Positions 36,601-46,183 of a stretch of 64,000 bases of DNA are shown in pieces. Each line of letters starts with the position of its first letter. The stretch's first letter is position 1. The stretch is from contig OZ020306.1 of the NCBI GenBank assembly GCA_963971305.1, positions 41,995,512 through 42,059,511 of the forward strand, in the 5' to 3' direction. The position numbers and the translations under genes are program-made. Source of the DNA: Arcuatula senhousia (Eukaryota; Mollusca; Bivalvia; Mytilida; Mytilidae). The notes under the pieces were generated by a model. That model was not told the origin of the DNA and ran no database searches. It saw nothing but the letters and a program-made list of their open reading frames with translations.

Positions 36601-39600
36601 ATGCTATTAAGCCGTATAGAATTGGCATCTTCAATTTCTTGGGTGTTTCTTTGCATTATTTTGTCTTTTCTTCGTTTATCTTTGAAAATATAAAACCCAG
36701 GTTGGTATTTTTTTATGCCTGTAACATGTTTAACACATTGTTAAATTGTTAAAGTGAAGGACTATGTTTAAAAAAAATAATATTTAAATGATATTTTCTT
36801 TCATGAACGCAAACTTAAAAAAAAATACTAACTGTTACATGCTGTCCTACCTATGGATGTTTGTTTACCGACTCATTTGTACATAATCACTATTTTCTTT
36901 CTTTTGTAGGTGTTACAAACACAGTAGGAAGATTACTGTCTGGTTTCATTGCCAACTTGAAAAGTGTTGATGCGTTAGTTGTGAATAATATAGCCATGAT
37001 TGTTGGGTCCTTGGCTTTAGTTCTTAAACCACTGTGTACAGTGTATCCTGCACTTATAGCATTTGCTGCTGTCTTTGGGCTCTGTATCGGTAAACATGCC
37101 ATAGAAATAGTCTTGTTTTTACACTAAAAAACTATCATAGTTTGACTTCATAGTTGATTTACACCAATCATTTACAAATTCGGAAAAAACACAGTTTGAA
37201 ACATCGGACACATACATGCTCCAAATTATTAAATGAACTTAAAAAAAAGCCATCCGAATGCATGTACTAGTATTACATGACTTAAAAGACATCAAAAGCT
37301 ATTAACGGTAAATATATCAAATTTGAAATATGTAGATATCTAAAGAAAATAAAAAAGAAAAAGATATAAGGAAATAGTATTAAGGCCATTTTTAGTGTGA
37401 ACAAGTACGCAAAGGAAGGTTACTCGAGAGGGACTAAACCTAATTGAAATTACAATAATTTTGGCTAACAGGAATTGGTATACTCTCTCAAAAAGTAACG
37501 CAACATATAAAGATATTTAAAATACCAATGAAATAAAAACTATTGAGTTTCAACTAAACATTGTCGTAAAAATGTGAAATTTTGCAGAATCATTTAGAAA
37601 TTATAAATCTAACGTGTGATAAAAACAAAATCCAAATTTACCAGCCAACAAAGGCGCAGCGCCAACTGTAGTAATACCGACTGAATGATAAAATTACGAC
37701 TTCACTTGTGTTCTCTCGGTTTATAGAAAAACGCTGCATACGATCTTCTGGCTTCCATTTTCAGACATCTTGAAGCCTTTGCTCCCATACCCCACGTTTT
37801 TAAAAACATCGGGTGGCGCTAGCGCTTGCGCTTATCCAACTTTGAAAAATCATTGAAATTGATAGTCTTAGCTAACATCCAGTAATTCTGGTAACCAATT
37901 TTTGAAACAGTTACTTTTTTTGGTTCCATAACCATGAAAAAATCTTCCTTTCTGTGATGCCATCATTATCATAACGATAATCCCGTCTTCAGTGGTAAAC
38001 ATCAGGCTCAACATGAGGCCGCACACGACATATCGGTTGAAGGAGTTTTGAACAAGGGAAATCTCCTTTGATTATTCATCAAGAGTGATATAAGCACCAA
38101 AACATTGTCGTGAACTAAAATACAAATTTTTACAAAGTAAGCTTCTGCAAAACATTTTACCAGATGGCAAACAGTATGAAAAGGACGGTTCAGAGATTTT
38201 GAAAAATTGGGCGGAGTGTAGTGCATCAAGAGTCAAATGGGTACATGAAAATCCTTACCAATAACATAACAAACGTAAAACACAAGACATTTTTGCTTTT
38301 TAAAGACCTTCTGAAAATTTTGATCTTTTGAAAAATCGTGCATCTACTGATTAAATTGGATCTGCGCATGCGCCAACGCCTACTTGCGCAATCAAAAACC
38401 ACAGAAAGAAAGCACAAACTGTTGGTTATAAGAATCTGATATTGAAATCTTGTACGGAACACTTTTTGAATATGGGGATGTCAGTTTGAGTACTGTCTTG
38501 CAAACAAACTGCATGACATAATTCTGATTGGCATGCGCACTTGATTTGTCGACATTTTATAAAAAAAATAGCAATTAAAGAAAAAGTGGTCCCTCTACAA
38601 TTGCCAAGTAAAATTTCATAATGATATTGCAACAACTGATGATATAAAACTCGACTTTTGTATGCGATGTAATTTCAAAATTTTTGCATGTTGCGTTTCT
38701 TTTTTGAGAGAGTATATATTTACGCCCTTACAACATAGTATAGATTTTATCAGGGCTGATTACTAAATGATGATACGATACACTAATAAGCTAACTTTGT
38801 CAGCGGTAATTCATTCTTCGATTTCCTAACCTCAAACCCGATGACCAACATATTTAACCGCGAAGAGTCCTTCTATGGTCTTAGCACTAATCTGTCGTCA
38901 GTATATCAAATTATTAATTTCCACCAGTGCAGTGCACTTTATCTAAACACTTTCGCTTGTGGTCACTAACTAAAATACATTAAATGGGGCCGCTTACTGA
39001 ATTTGTATAACAATATAAAAATAGTTAACAGGTATTAGATATTAAGACATTGATTTACAGTAGCAAAAAAAATATAAAGACAATTTTGTCATTACCAATA
39101 TGAGTTTAACAAAAATGGGACTGTTCTCAGAAGCAAAGAGGCGTCGATCGGGCATTTGAGTGTCAAATTCCGAAAGGGCAACGGCAAAACCAGTAAACAC
39201 GAATAAGAACAACACGAAAAAAAACTCAAAACAACTGAACAGAAATCAACAACGCAAAGTCAAATCGTAACGGGAGTGAATTCAGGTGCTTTGGAAGAGT
39301 AAATGGTTCCTGCTTGCTATAGCACGCACGTCGTCCTAGACCAATGAAATGATTAAACCTTATACTTTCAATAGTGCTTTTAAACACTTTAACTAGTAAT
39401 AAAAAAGAGCACTGATTTATTTTTTCAGCTGCTTTTGTATCATTGACCTCAATCATATTGTGTGATCTGTTAGGACTGCATCGGTTGGCGAATGCCTTTG
39501 GCCTATTAACACTTGCCAGAGGAATTGCAGGAGTTGCAGGACCCCCAATAGCAGGTAAATAAAAGTATCAGGTCGCACATAAATGCGCCGGGGACACCCG

Positions 39601-42239
39601 GGGAAGGGAAAATGCGCTCGGGATATTTTTTTATGAATGGGAAGAAGCAGAGGTACCAATGGGGTATCCGAATGTCAATAGTCCGAAAGGACAGAGACAA
39701 AACCAGTAAACACCAACAAGAACGGGACAAAAACAGACAACATGTAAAACATGGAAACACAAAATAACTTAATATCAATCAATAACGCGAACTCCAGTCG
39801 AAACAAGAGTGAGCTCAGGTGCTCCGGAAGAGTAAGCAGTTCCTGCTTGCTATAGAGATAGTCGTCAGAGGAACAACACAGAGTAATTAAAGACAAAGAT
39901 GCATAAAACCTCTATATAATTATCCATTGTGATATTTAACATTAAAAATATGTTAAAACGCAAACGTCTAGATAAATATTCACGAATTTCGTATCCAAAC
40001 GATTCACAGTAGATAGTTATTTAAATCATCGGTGCATATAAAATACAAAATAATGAAAGGGCTAATAACAATACAGATGTAATACAAACTTTTATTAGTA
40101 TGCAAAATGTGCAACAGGAAATCCTTTAATTAGAGACATTGTAGAAACTTACAACCAACGGAAAGCCCAGCGGCAGTAGTCTTCTATACAGACGACAAAC
40201 TGCAAGACGTGAAGAAATTTTGCACTTCTGAATCTAATTACGTCATAAGGGTAGAAAGCACCTGAAGTCACAAAAGTAACTTGGTACAAAATTTTTTAAT
40301 AACTCACCAATTATGTTAGGTCCGGTATTTTTGACATTGGGAAGGGACATGCACTCCCTACTTACTATAGTTTTTTTAAGCCACCTGCAGTTATTCTAAG
40401 AAGATGTACCGGGTAAGCAAATATGTGGGAAAAGTTATTACTTTGGTTCGATGAAATCTGTTTAACACTTTAGTAGCTATAAGCGAAAAAAAAACATTTA
40501 TAACCCTCCCGGATGCATTTCCCTGAGCTCATTTAAGTGTGATCGTTATTATCATAATTTATTTGAATGTGACCATCTTTATTTTAAAATACATGTTCTA
40601 ATAATGTAACATTGCCATGTTCATGTGTTATTTTATATGTACTTCCATATACCCGTGCGGGTTCCGGGTGGCGAATAGGCCCGCAGCAGCGCTAAGCTTG
40701 TCGGTAAAAGTCCCACTAAAGAGCGCTCAGAAACTTGACATCGGGTCAGGCCGCTTTGCCCACAAAGCGACTGGGATGTGTGCCCCAGGTGGTTGAATGG
40801 GGCAGCCCTGACATCGAGAGATGCAGGGTCGTTAGGCGATAATGCGGAAAACCTGACCGCAAACCATAGTGGTGCACTGTGTTGGGAAAAATGTCACGTT
40901 CTTCGCACGTTAAAGAACCCTGCTGCAGGTCTCGGTAAGAGTAGGACCCGTAGGATCCCCATGCAGGAGGCTAAATTTCCCGTCCCTACCCATCACTCCT
41001 TTTTCCAGTGGCAATCAAAACTCTCCTACCCGATTGGCCTTGTGTCCCCATTTCCTCCACTTCATCATCATTTCTTGTTCATTGTATCACCACTTTCATG
41101 TTCATCTCCCGGATATAGCCGAAATCGTTCTGCTTGGGAGTAAAGCAACAACTAACTAACTAAAAACTAAGTTGTTTTGGTAACAAACTAGTTGTTTGAA
41201 TGTTATTCCAATAAAATTTATAAATTCTGATTCGGAAAATTGCCTTCGTGGATGCATAAAGTAAATAAAATATCTCATTCGTATACCAGTCAAAAGAAAA
41301 AAAAAGTAGCACGGAAGTTAAAATCTTGCACTATAGTTCAAATAATGTGAGTAAAAAGGTGTATAACGCCCTTGTAACACTGTAAAGGTTATATATGAAA
41401 TGGATGAAATGATGATGGAAATAATGGGGTGCGGGAAACAAAGAAACATTCATGTTGATGACCTCGGGAAAACGAAGAGTGGATAAAGGCGGAAAAATCA
41501 CCTATGCAGTGCACTACTTGGCGGTCCACAAAGGGATCCTTTAAAACAATCTCAAATTAAAAAAAATATTGAAGAAGCAAAGTACAAATGGGGCATACGA
41601 TTGTCAAAAGTCCGAAAAGCAGAGACAACACCGGTAAATGGGAACCAAAACAGCACGACAGCACGATGAAACAGAAAACACAAATTAAAACCAGATAAAA
41701 AAAAAAAAACAGAATACCAATAAAGATCGATATTTTTCACCACAATAAAAAAATGCATTGACGCTACACAACTATACAAGATTTTCTAATGCTACCACTT
41801 CGGATTAAAAGGAATGTTTATGTTTAAAAAAATATTTCAACCAATTTGATATCATAATGTAAGAAACATGTAATGCCATAACCGGTATCGAATGTGCTAC
41901 ATATATCATCAAACTGTAAATACCCCATAAACACATCTGATAGAATACTGGGGTTAAGAAAAAGCACGTGCTGAAAAGGCTTTGTTAGTAATCTTGTTTA
42001 GAAATCTTGTTAGTACTTTTTTCTTTATCATTTCGAGGTACAAATTGATTGTTTGATTTTTTCTAGGTGCTGTATTTCAAGCCACAGGAAATTACAACGC
42101 TTCATTTTACTTTGGCGCCGGGATGTTTTTCGTCGGTGCCCTATTCCACTGCGCGTTACACTTGAGTTCCGTTAAGAAGCTCGGCAAAGATGAACCTGAG
42201 GTCACAGTTGAAGAAACTTACGAAGACACATCTCCTTAA
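27439..42239 (+). CDS. SLC16 / monocarboxylate transporter-like protein, gene A (6 coding exons)
   Basis: Joined exons: 27439-27688, 33533-33676, 34092-34997, 36910-37089, 39429-39554, 42067-42239; 592 aa. Family evidence: DGGWGW (26-31, TM1 signature), LPK where MCT1 has its Lys38, and [18 protein letters not shown] (149-166), the conserved TM4-TM5 signature. A Ser/Asp-rich loop (about 209-375) separates the two six-helix halves; TM7-TM12 follow from [13 protein letters not shown]. Expected role: plasma-membrane transport of monocarboxylates or similar solutes; substrate unknown. TM8 reads GVTNTVGR (434-441): Asn at the place of the MCT1 Asp302, Arg441 retained at Arg306. All introns are phase 1; intron 2 uses a GC donor. 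The start is the first ATG in frame, just after a possible 5'-UTR splice acceptor (27435). Gene B is a tandem paralogue 3.65 kb downstream. Confidence 0.92.
28018..28262 (-). mobile_element. 5'-truncated SINE-like element, family A
   Basis: Carries the (GAGT)n tail complement and the gttggtgttttacgcccgtg block, through to the tagcggtccacaaag block, then stops. It corresponds to the 3' half of the complete copies at 44157-44644 and 62467-62908. Located in gene A intron 1. Confidence 0.8.
28263..30885. other. gene A intron 1, left part: one duplicated repeat, otherwise featureless
   Basis: At about 28780-29110 a unit with aagtagatg, GACAGACCTGAAAGTC and the caagtttcaaatcat block occurs twice (period about 165 bp). 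It ends in GGACGGACGGACGGACGGAC (about 29083-29102) and a ttcgacatgtcgtcgcgggg block. No exon seen elsewhere. Confidence 0.55.
30886..31463. mobile_element. about 580-bp foldback element with 220-bp arms in gene A intron 1
   Basis: The left arm (from tgtgccatac) and the right arm (to gtatggcaca) are inverted copies of roughly 220 bp. They share aaaaaacacaagg, TTTTCTTCAATTCG, ATCTCGTACCTTTT and GGGCAATTTTGT blocks in matching order, with a spacer of about 130 bp. Divergence is moderate. No coding capacity. Confidence 0.75.
31571..31968. mobile_element. 398-bp MITE with about 65-bp inverted termini and TTAA flanks
   Basis: The left terminus GGTTCTTCTAAATGAAAAAT and the right terminus are inverted copies over about 65 bp (to ATACACAG) with a single mismatch visible. 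TTAA flanks both ends (31567-31570, 31969-31972); a TA duplication with longer termini is the alternative. Located in gene A intron 1. Confidence 0.8.
32330..32710. repeat. palindrome-bearing dispersed repeat (copy 1)
   Basis: Contains a long imperfect palindrome at about 32585-32690 centred on CCTCGGGGCAAGCCCTCGGG, with AAGGTCACCCTCG on one arm and its complement on the other. A diverged inverted copy of the whole unit lies at about 61490-61870. Confidence 0.7.
32880..33306. repeat. 168-169-bp tandem repeat just before gene A exon 2
   Basis: The TGCGCTCACAAAGT block recurs at 32954, 33123 and 33291, and cagtgcgatatgatcaa recurs between them. About 2.5 units, ending 226 bp before exon 2. Confidence 0.8.
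33533..33676 (+). CDS. gene A exon 2 (144 nt)
   Basis: Encodes [20 protein letters not shown] through YGFIG (TM2-TM3 region). Acceptor tttttcag; the donor is GGAG|GCAAGTAT, a GC-AG type donor. The aligned exon in gene B ends GGAG|GTAGGTAT. Confidence 0.9.
34092..34997 (+). CDS. gene A exon 3 (906 nt): TM4-TM7 and cytoplasmic loop
   Basis: Encodes [19 protein letters not shown], the second family signature, the long Ser-rich loop with possible basophilic kinase sites RRKS (234-237) and RRSSS, then TM7 up to AAFLLSIIG. It is 270 nt longer than the gene B exon, all of it in the loop. Donor ATAG|GTATGT. Confidence 0.9.
34998..36011. other. gene A intron 3, left part
   Basis: Holds an inverted family C fragment (about 35465-35615: ttcggactttagacattcgg and ccattggtacctctacttcc). 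No exon recognised. Confidence 0.5.
36012..36442 (-). mobile_element. SINE-like element, family B, in gene A intron 3
   Basis: The minus-strand head CCCGTGCGGGTTCTGGGTGG lies at the right edge, followed leftward by gcccgcagcagcgctaagc, the caaagcgactgggatg block and the CATCATCATTTCATGTTCAT block near the left edge. A second truncated 3' end abuts it at 35975-36011. Confidence 0.8.
36910..37089 (+). CDS. gene A exon 4 (180 nt): TM8-TM9
   Basis: Encodes [20 protein letters not shown] and the next helix, ending FGLCIG. Acceptor ttgtag; donor ATCG|GTAAAC. Contains the TM8 Asn437/Arg441 pair. Confidence 0.9.
37481..38714 (-). mobile_element. 1.23-kb degenerate Tc1/mariner-type element in gene A intron 4
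   Basis: Inverted termini TACTCTCTCAAAAA...ACGCAACAT (about 26 bp, one indel) are flanked by TA on both sides (37479-37480, 38715-38716). Length, TA duplication and terminus style fit mariner-like elements. Three overlapping minus-strand open frames (38008-38229, 38226-38462, 38426-38635) look like a broken transposase region, but I see no intact DDE motif. Confidence 0.65.
39118..39335 (+). repeat. family C repeat fragment before gene A exon 5
   Basis: agaagcaaagaggcg, the tccgaaagggcaacggcaaa block and ggttcctgcttgctatagca. Ends about 95 bp before the exon 5 acceptor. Confidence 0.65.
39429..39554 (+). CDS. gene A exon 5 (126 nt): TM10-TM11
   Basis: Encodes [20 protein letters not shown] and [18 protein letters not shown]. 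Acceptor atttattttttcag; donor GCAG|GTAAAT. The size and position of its TLARG..GPP.AG element match gene B exon 5. Confidence 0.9.
39645..39870 (+). repeat. family C repeat copy after gene A exon 5
   Basis: gaagcagaggtaccaatggg through gcagttcctgcttgctatag, close in sequence to 25673-25890. Starts about 90 bp into intron 5. Confidence 0.75.
40652..41163 (+). mobile_element. SINE-like element, family B, best copy (gene A intron 5)
   Basis: Head CCCGTGCGGGTTCCGGGTGG, then gcccgcagcagcgctaagct. The middle shares its layout with family A. The tail gtaaagcaacaactaactaa is a short AACT microsatellite. TGGCGAATAGG in the head resembles a pol III A box, but no clear B box was found. No obvious target duplication. 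The 121-codon open frame inside it is a by-product. Confidence 0.75.
41347..41536 (-). mobile_element. SINE-like fragment, family A
   Basis: Matches the 3' third of family A: gtgtataacgccc, gaaatgatgatgg and the CACTACTTGGCGGTCCACAA block. Truncated at that point. A family C fragment follows at 41572-41770. Confidence 0.6.
42067..42239 (+). CDS. gene A exon 6: TM12 and C-tail
   Basis: Encodes [20 protein letters not shown], a final helix and a short acidic tail ending EEDTSP-like (YEDTSP, stop TAA 42237-42239). Acceptor gattttttctag. Confidence 0.9.
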
Positions 42240-42349
42240 AATGTCTTGGACAAATGGTGTTCGTCTTTTATTCTGTTTTTTTATTATTATTATAATCATG
42301 TGATAAATGTTACATTTTAAATGTTAAACTTAATTTTGTATTGTTTTAT

Positions 42350-42355
42350 AATAAA
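42350..42355 (+). terminator. polyadenylation signal AATAAA of gene A
   Basis: The first AATAAA after the gene A stop, 111 bp downstream, followed by T-rich DNA. Likely the cleavage signal. Confidence 0.5.
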
Positions 42356-42531
42356 AGTTACCTTTTTCATATTTTTTCCTTATACTGTCATCTTTGCAAC
42401 AAAATTTCTTTTGTTTTATTTTCAGATTGAATATCGTGCAGTTTCTTCTCTATCCTTGTATTTTTTAAATAGTGGATTAATTGAGCGCAATTTTGATAAC
42501 TGGAGCAGCACCAGTATGACACGCCGTAAAC

Positions 42532-42974
42532 ACTTTATGAGAAAATCTAAGTTTAAGTTTAAGTTTAAGCTAAGATTACTTAGCTTAATCTATGATTAAG
42601 TAACATAAACTAACTTAAAGATTAATCTAGCTAAATGTTAGTTACAGAAAAACCTTGATTTTCTTAACTTAATCTATGACTCTTAACTATCATAAAGTTA
42701 AGACTAACTAAAGTATCTATCATTAAGATGAGAAAAACTAGGATTTTCTTAAACTTTTCGAGAAAAGCTAAGTTTTTCTCTTAAAACTCAGTTAAACCGA
42801 GATTCTCTGAACTAAATGTAAGTTACGAGATAATCTTAGTTTAAGTTAAGAAAATCAAGGTTTTTTCTGTACCTAACATTTAACTGGGTTAATCTTAGTT
42901 TATATAACTTAATGCCTAGATAAAGCTGAGTAAAACTAGGATTAAGTAACTTAAACCAAGATTATCTCATAAAA
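42532..42974. repeat. 443-bp foldback of TTAAG/CTTAA-rich DNA 3' of gene A
   Basis: Ends tttatgagaaaatct and agattatctcataaa are inverted copies. Inner blocks ttacagaaaaaccttgattt and aaatcaaggttttttctgta also pair. The whole stretch alternates taagttt and aaactta motifs. No coding capacity; MITE-like. Confidence 0.7.
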
Positions 42975-42975
42975 T

Positions 42976-43340
42976 GTTGACTGCGTTTAACGTGTGTCTG
43001 GCATACGTTAAACGCATGTCAACTGACGCATATTAAATTGGCGTTTCTAACCGCGTACGTCTGACGCACGTTAAAAATTTATCTTGGCAATATTTTTATT
43101 TCACAATAAAACAAACTAAATTAATAACTTACTAACTTCATACATTTTAGGAAACTATATGTCTGACGTATGGTAAATGTACGTTTACCGCACGTTTAAA
43201 AAACGTACGTCTGACATATGTTTTTACAATAATTTGACGTACGTTTACCGTACAGCGGTTAGAAACGTATGTTTAACGTACGTTTATGCACTACGTCAGA
43301 CGCACGTTTTTATTAACGTACGTCAGACGTATGTCTAAAT
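42976..43340. repeat. palindrome cluster with repeated ACGT-core motifs
   Basis: A hairpin at 42976-43023 (gttgac, gcgtttaacgt, spacer, acgttaaacgc, gtcaac) is followed by many overlapping copies of motifs such as AACGTACGTCTGAC and its complement GTCAGACGTACGTT in both orientations up to about 43335. Confidence 0.7.
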
Positions 43341-44156
43341 TTTGCCTGTGTAAGTAGATACAAAAGATATATTCTGATTCTGGCGGTGGATTGTGTACTT
43401 TTATTTTCACTTTTGTTACGAGTTCGCGTTGTTGATTTCTGTTCGGTTTATTTTTTTTAATGTTTTTAGTTTCTTCGTGCTGTTCTTGTTCGTTTTTACC
43501 AGGTTTTGCCCTTTCTGACTTTTGACACTATGGAATGCCCCAGGGATGCTGCTTTGCTTTGCATTGCTTCACTAATGAACTGATCCCAAATCTTGTAAAA
43601 TGTATGATTGCCTAAATTGGTTCACGGATGTCAAATTATAGTAACGAAAACCATATTCTTTATGACTATACCTGTATATACATATAAAAAAATCAATTCA
43701 ACAACAAAAACCATAAAAGTAAACAAATAAAAAACACCAACACACGAAAAACCCCGAAATACTTGCTTTAACATTAAAGATTTCAATAATGTATATTAAG
43801 TAGCTATTGTGCACGCTTTAGGCTATATAAGGGAGATTTCGGATGAAACATGAAAAGGGTTATACAAAGAATACGAAAAGATGATGAAGTGGAGGAAATG
43901 GGGACACAAGAAGTTGAGGAAATGGGGACACACGGCCAATCGGGGAGGAGAGTTTTAACTGTCATAAATAATCTAAGACTAGCAATCATCCTATGAATCA
44001 CAAATACTAGGTGGAAGAGAAAAAAACATTCAGAAAGATAAGCGCAGCATTTGGTTGTAAAATTGAAATGTCGTTTTTCAAAAAAAAACCGTCCAATTTA
44101 TACTACTAAAATTTATTTATTAACTTATCAAACTGAAATCTTTCGTATAGAAAAAT
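43341..44156. other. intergenic DNA between genes A and B, with repeat fragments
   Basis: Inverted family C fragment at 43385-43555 and a 3' fragment of family B at about 43821-43970. No gene. Confidence 0.55.
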
Positions 44157-44644
44157 GAGTGAGTGAGTGAGTGAGTGAGTTGGTGTTTTACGCCCGTGCA
44201 ACGCTTGATAGGTTATTTACAGGCGGATGATAAAATGAACATGAAATGATGATGAAAAATGAAATATGGGGGTGGGGTGGGGTGGGACACAAAGGACCGG
44301 CAAATTTTGAAGAACCACAGAAAAAGGGGAGAGGTGGGTAGGGGCGAAAAATTTAGCCTATGTGGTGCACTACTTGGCGGTCCACAAATGGGTCTTTTAC
44401 GTGCATGAAGTGTGGCACTCTCCACACACGTTGGCCCACTATGGTCGGCGGTTAGGGTTTCCGTATTATAGACCTGACAACCCCCGCGGACGAGGGCCAC
44501 ACTATTCAGCCACCTAGGGTACACACTTGGTCGCTCTGTGGGCTGAGCACTGACCCGACGTCAGAATCCCAAGACCCTTAGTCGCCTCTTACGACAAGCT
44601 AGGCTCTGCTGCGGGCCTATTCGCCACCCGGGCCCCGCACGGGA
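44157..44644 (-). mobile_element. complete SINE-like element, family A
   Basis: Read on the minus strand it runs from TCCCGTGCGGGGCCCGGGTG (right edge) through gaataggcccgcagcagagc and gtcgtaagaggcgactaagg to the CCAACTCACTCACTCACTCA tail (left edge). 488 bp. A diverged direct repeat (tatagaaaa / tatatgaaaa) flanks it. The same family is at 62467-62908. Confidence 0.8.
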
Positions 44645-44760
44645 CTATATGAAAATTTGTTCGTATTCTTTCGTTAGTAAGTTAACGAGAATTCTCTGTA
44701 ATACCATAATGCGATCAGCGACGAGAACTCGGTAGAAAAAAATAGTGAAATCAATTTACG

Positions 44761-45017
44761 TCTTCACAAAGGGAATTTTATTCATGTACGTGCATAAAGC
44801 ATGACATTATCCACATAGTTGGCCAACTACCGTCAGCGGCCAGACTTTCTGATTGATCTGACAACCCCTGCTGAGGAGGGCCACAATATTCAGCCACCAA
44901 AGAGCACACCTTGCTTGCCCTATGGGCTTTGTACTAACCCGGCGTCGGAATCCTAAGACCATTAGTCGCATCTTACGACAAGGTAAGCTCTAATGCAGGC
45001 TTATTCGCCACTCCGTA
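44761..45017 (-). mobile_element. SINE-like fragment, family A, diverged
   Basis: Matches the 5' half of family A: head complement attcgccact, the tcttacgacaaggtaagctc block and the cacaatattcagccacc block. More diverged than its neighbour. Confidence 0.65.
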
Positions 45018-45446
45018 CATCTATCAATGACCTCTTCATATACTTTGAGCAGTTTTAAAATGCACCGACCATCAGAGAAGTGAGAGAAGAATCCTGATGA
45101 ATGAGTAAGCGAGAGAAGAACCCCTTGGATTGCGACTTGTACTTTAATGAATTCGATGTCTCAACTTCTGTATTTTTTGTTTTTTAAAAAGACATTTTAA
45201 AGACATTTTATAAATGGCACTTCCAAAGTTGTCTTTGCCGATTGAAAAAAAAAACCAAATCATTCAAATGTATTGTTAGTCAAATTATACATTGCAACAC
45301 AATAACAAAAGATAAAATTATTAAATCAAGGTCATGTAAACATGTCAACGTTAAACACTGAATGAAATATCGGTTATTCGTAAATGTCAACTAAGATGAG
45401 GGATTAACCGAATGTTTCTATTAAAACCATCGTTGAATGATTTTTT

Positions 45447-45805
45447 ATTAAAAAGATTTTGAACTTCGAAAAATGGCATTGTCCGAAAGTAGACCAGCTT
45501 TCATGCTCAATAAAATTTATTTTCAGAACCAAATCAGCAATTTGTTCTGTGACGTTGAGCATCTTTAGGATCCCAAGTATTCTGAATTATAATTTGGGTG
45601 CAAATGGCCTGTTATTAATCATTGAATGTGTTTCGATTAAAAAGTTTTTAACTTTAGAAAATGACATTGTCCGTTCATGCTCAATAGAATTTATATTCTG
45701 AGCCGAATTAGAAATAAATTCTGTCACAATGAGCACCTACAAAATCCAAAGTATTCTGAATGATAATTTGGGTGCACATGACCCATATCTAAGCATCATA
45801 ATGCA
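45447..45805 (+). repeat. 189-bp tandem duplication immediately upstream of gene B
   Basis: Copy 1 begins 45447 and copy 2 45636, sharing attaaaaag, gacattgtccg-like, catgctcaata and agtattctgaat(t/g)ataat blocks and gataatttgggtgca. It ends about 85 bp before the first coding exon of gene B. Confidence 0.75.
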
Positions 45806-45891
45806 TGACATTTGAAATATATAAATACGAATATCATTGACGTATAAAAAGGTTTCATAGCAAATTCTATTTTCATAGATTGGTATACGGT

Positions 45892-46183
45892 ATGGCTTGC
45901 TCTTCAAATGAGCAAATTCAAACCGAACATATTACGACTAAAAATAAAAAAGAAACAGTAAAAACAGAAGATGAAAGAATTGGACTTGAAAAGCCAAGTG
46001 CGGAAACTGATGGCAAATGGGGTTGGGTTGTTGTAGCGAGTTCACTCGTAATAAACCTACTCGTCGATGGTATAGGTACAAGTTATGGTGTCCTTTTACC
46101 AAAGTTCGCTGATTACTTTAATGAGAGTAAAAGTAATCTCTCTCTTATAGGAACAGTTATGATAGGAACGTATATGTGCACCG
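45892..46183 (+). CDS. gene B exon 1: N-terminus and TM1
   Basis: Encodes a 39-residue hydrophilic N-tail, then DGKWGWVVVASSL and [15 protein letters not shown]. Donor ACCG|GTAAGT at 46184. Confidence 0.9.

Noticed and set aside
44157..44200. GAGT microsatellite as an independent repeat
   Set aside because: It is the tail of the family A SINE-like element.
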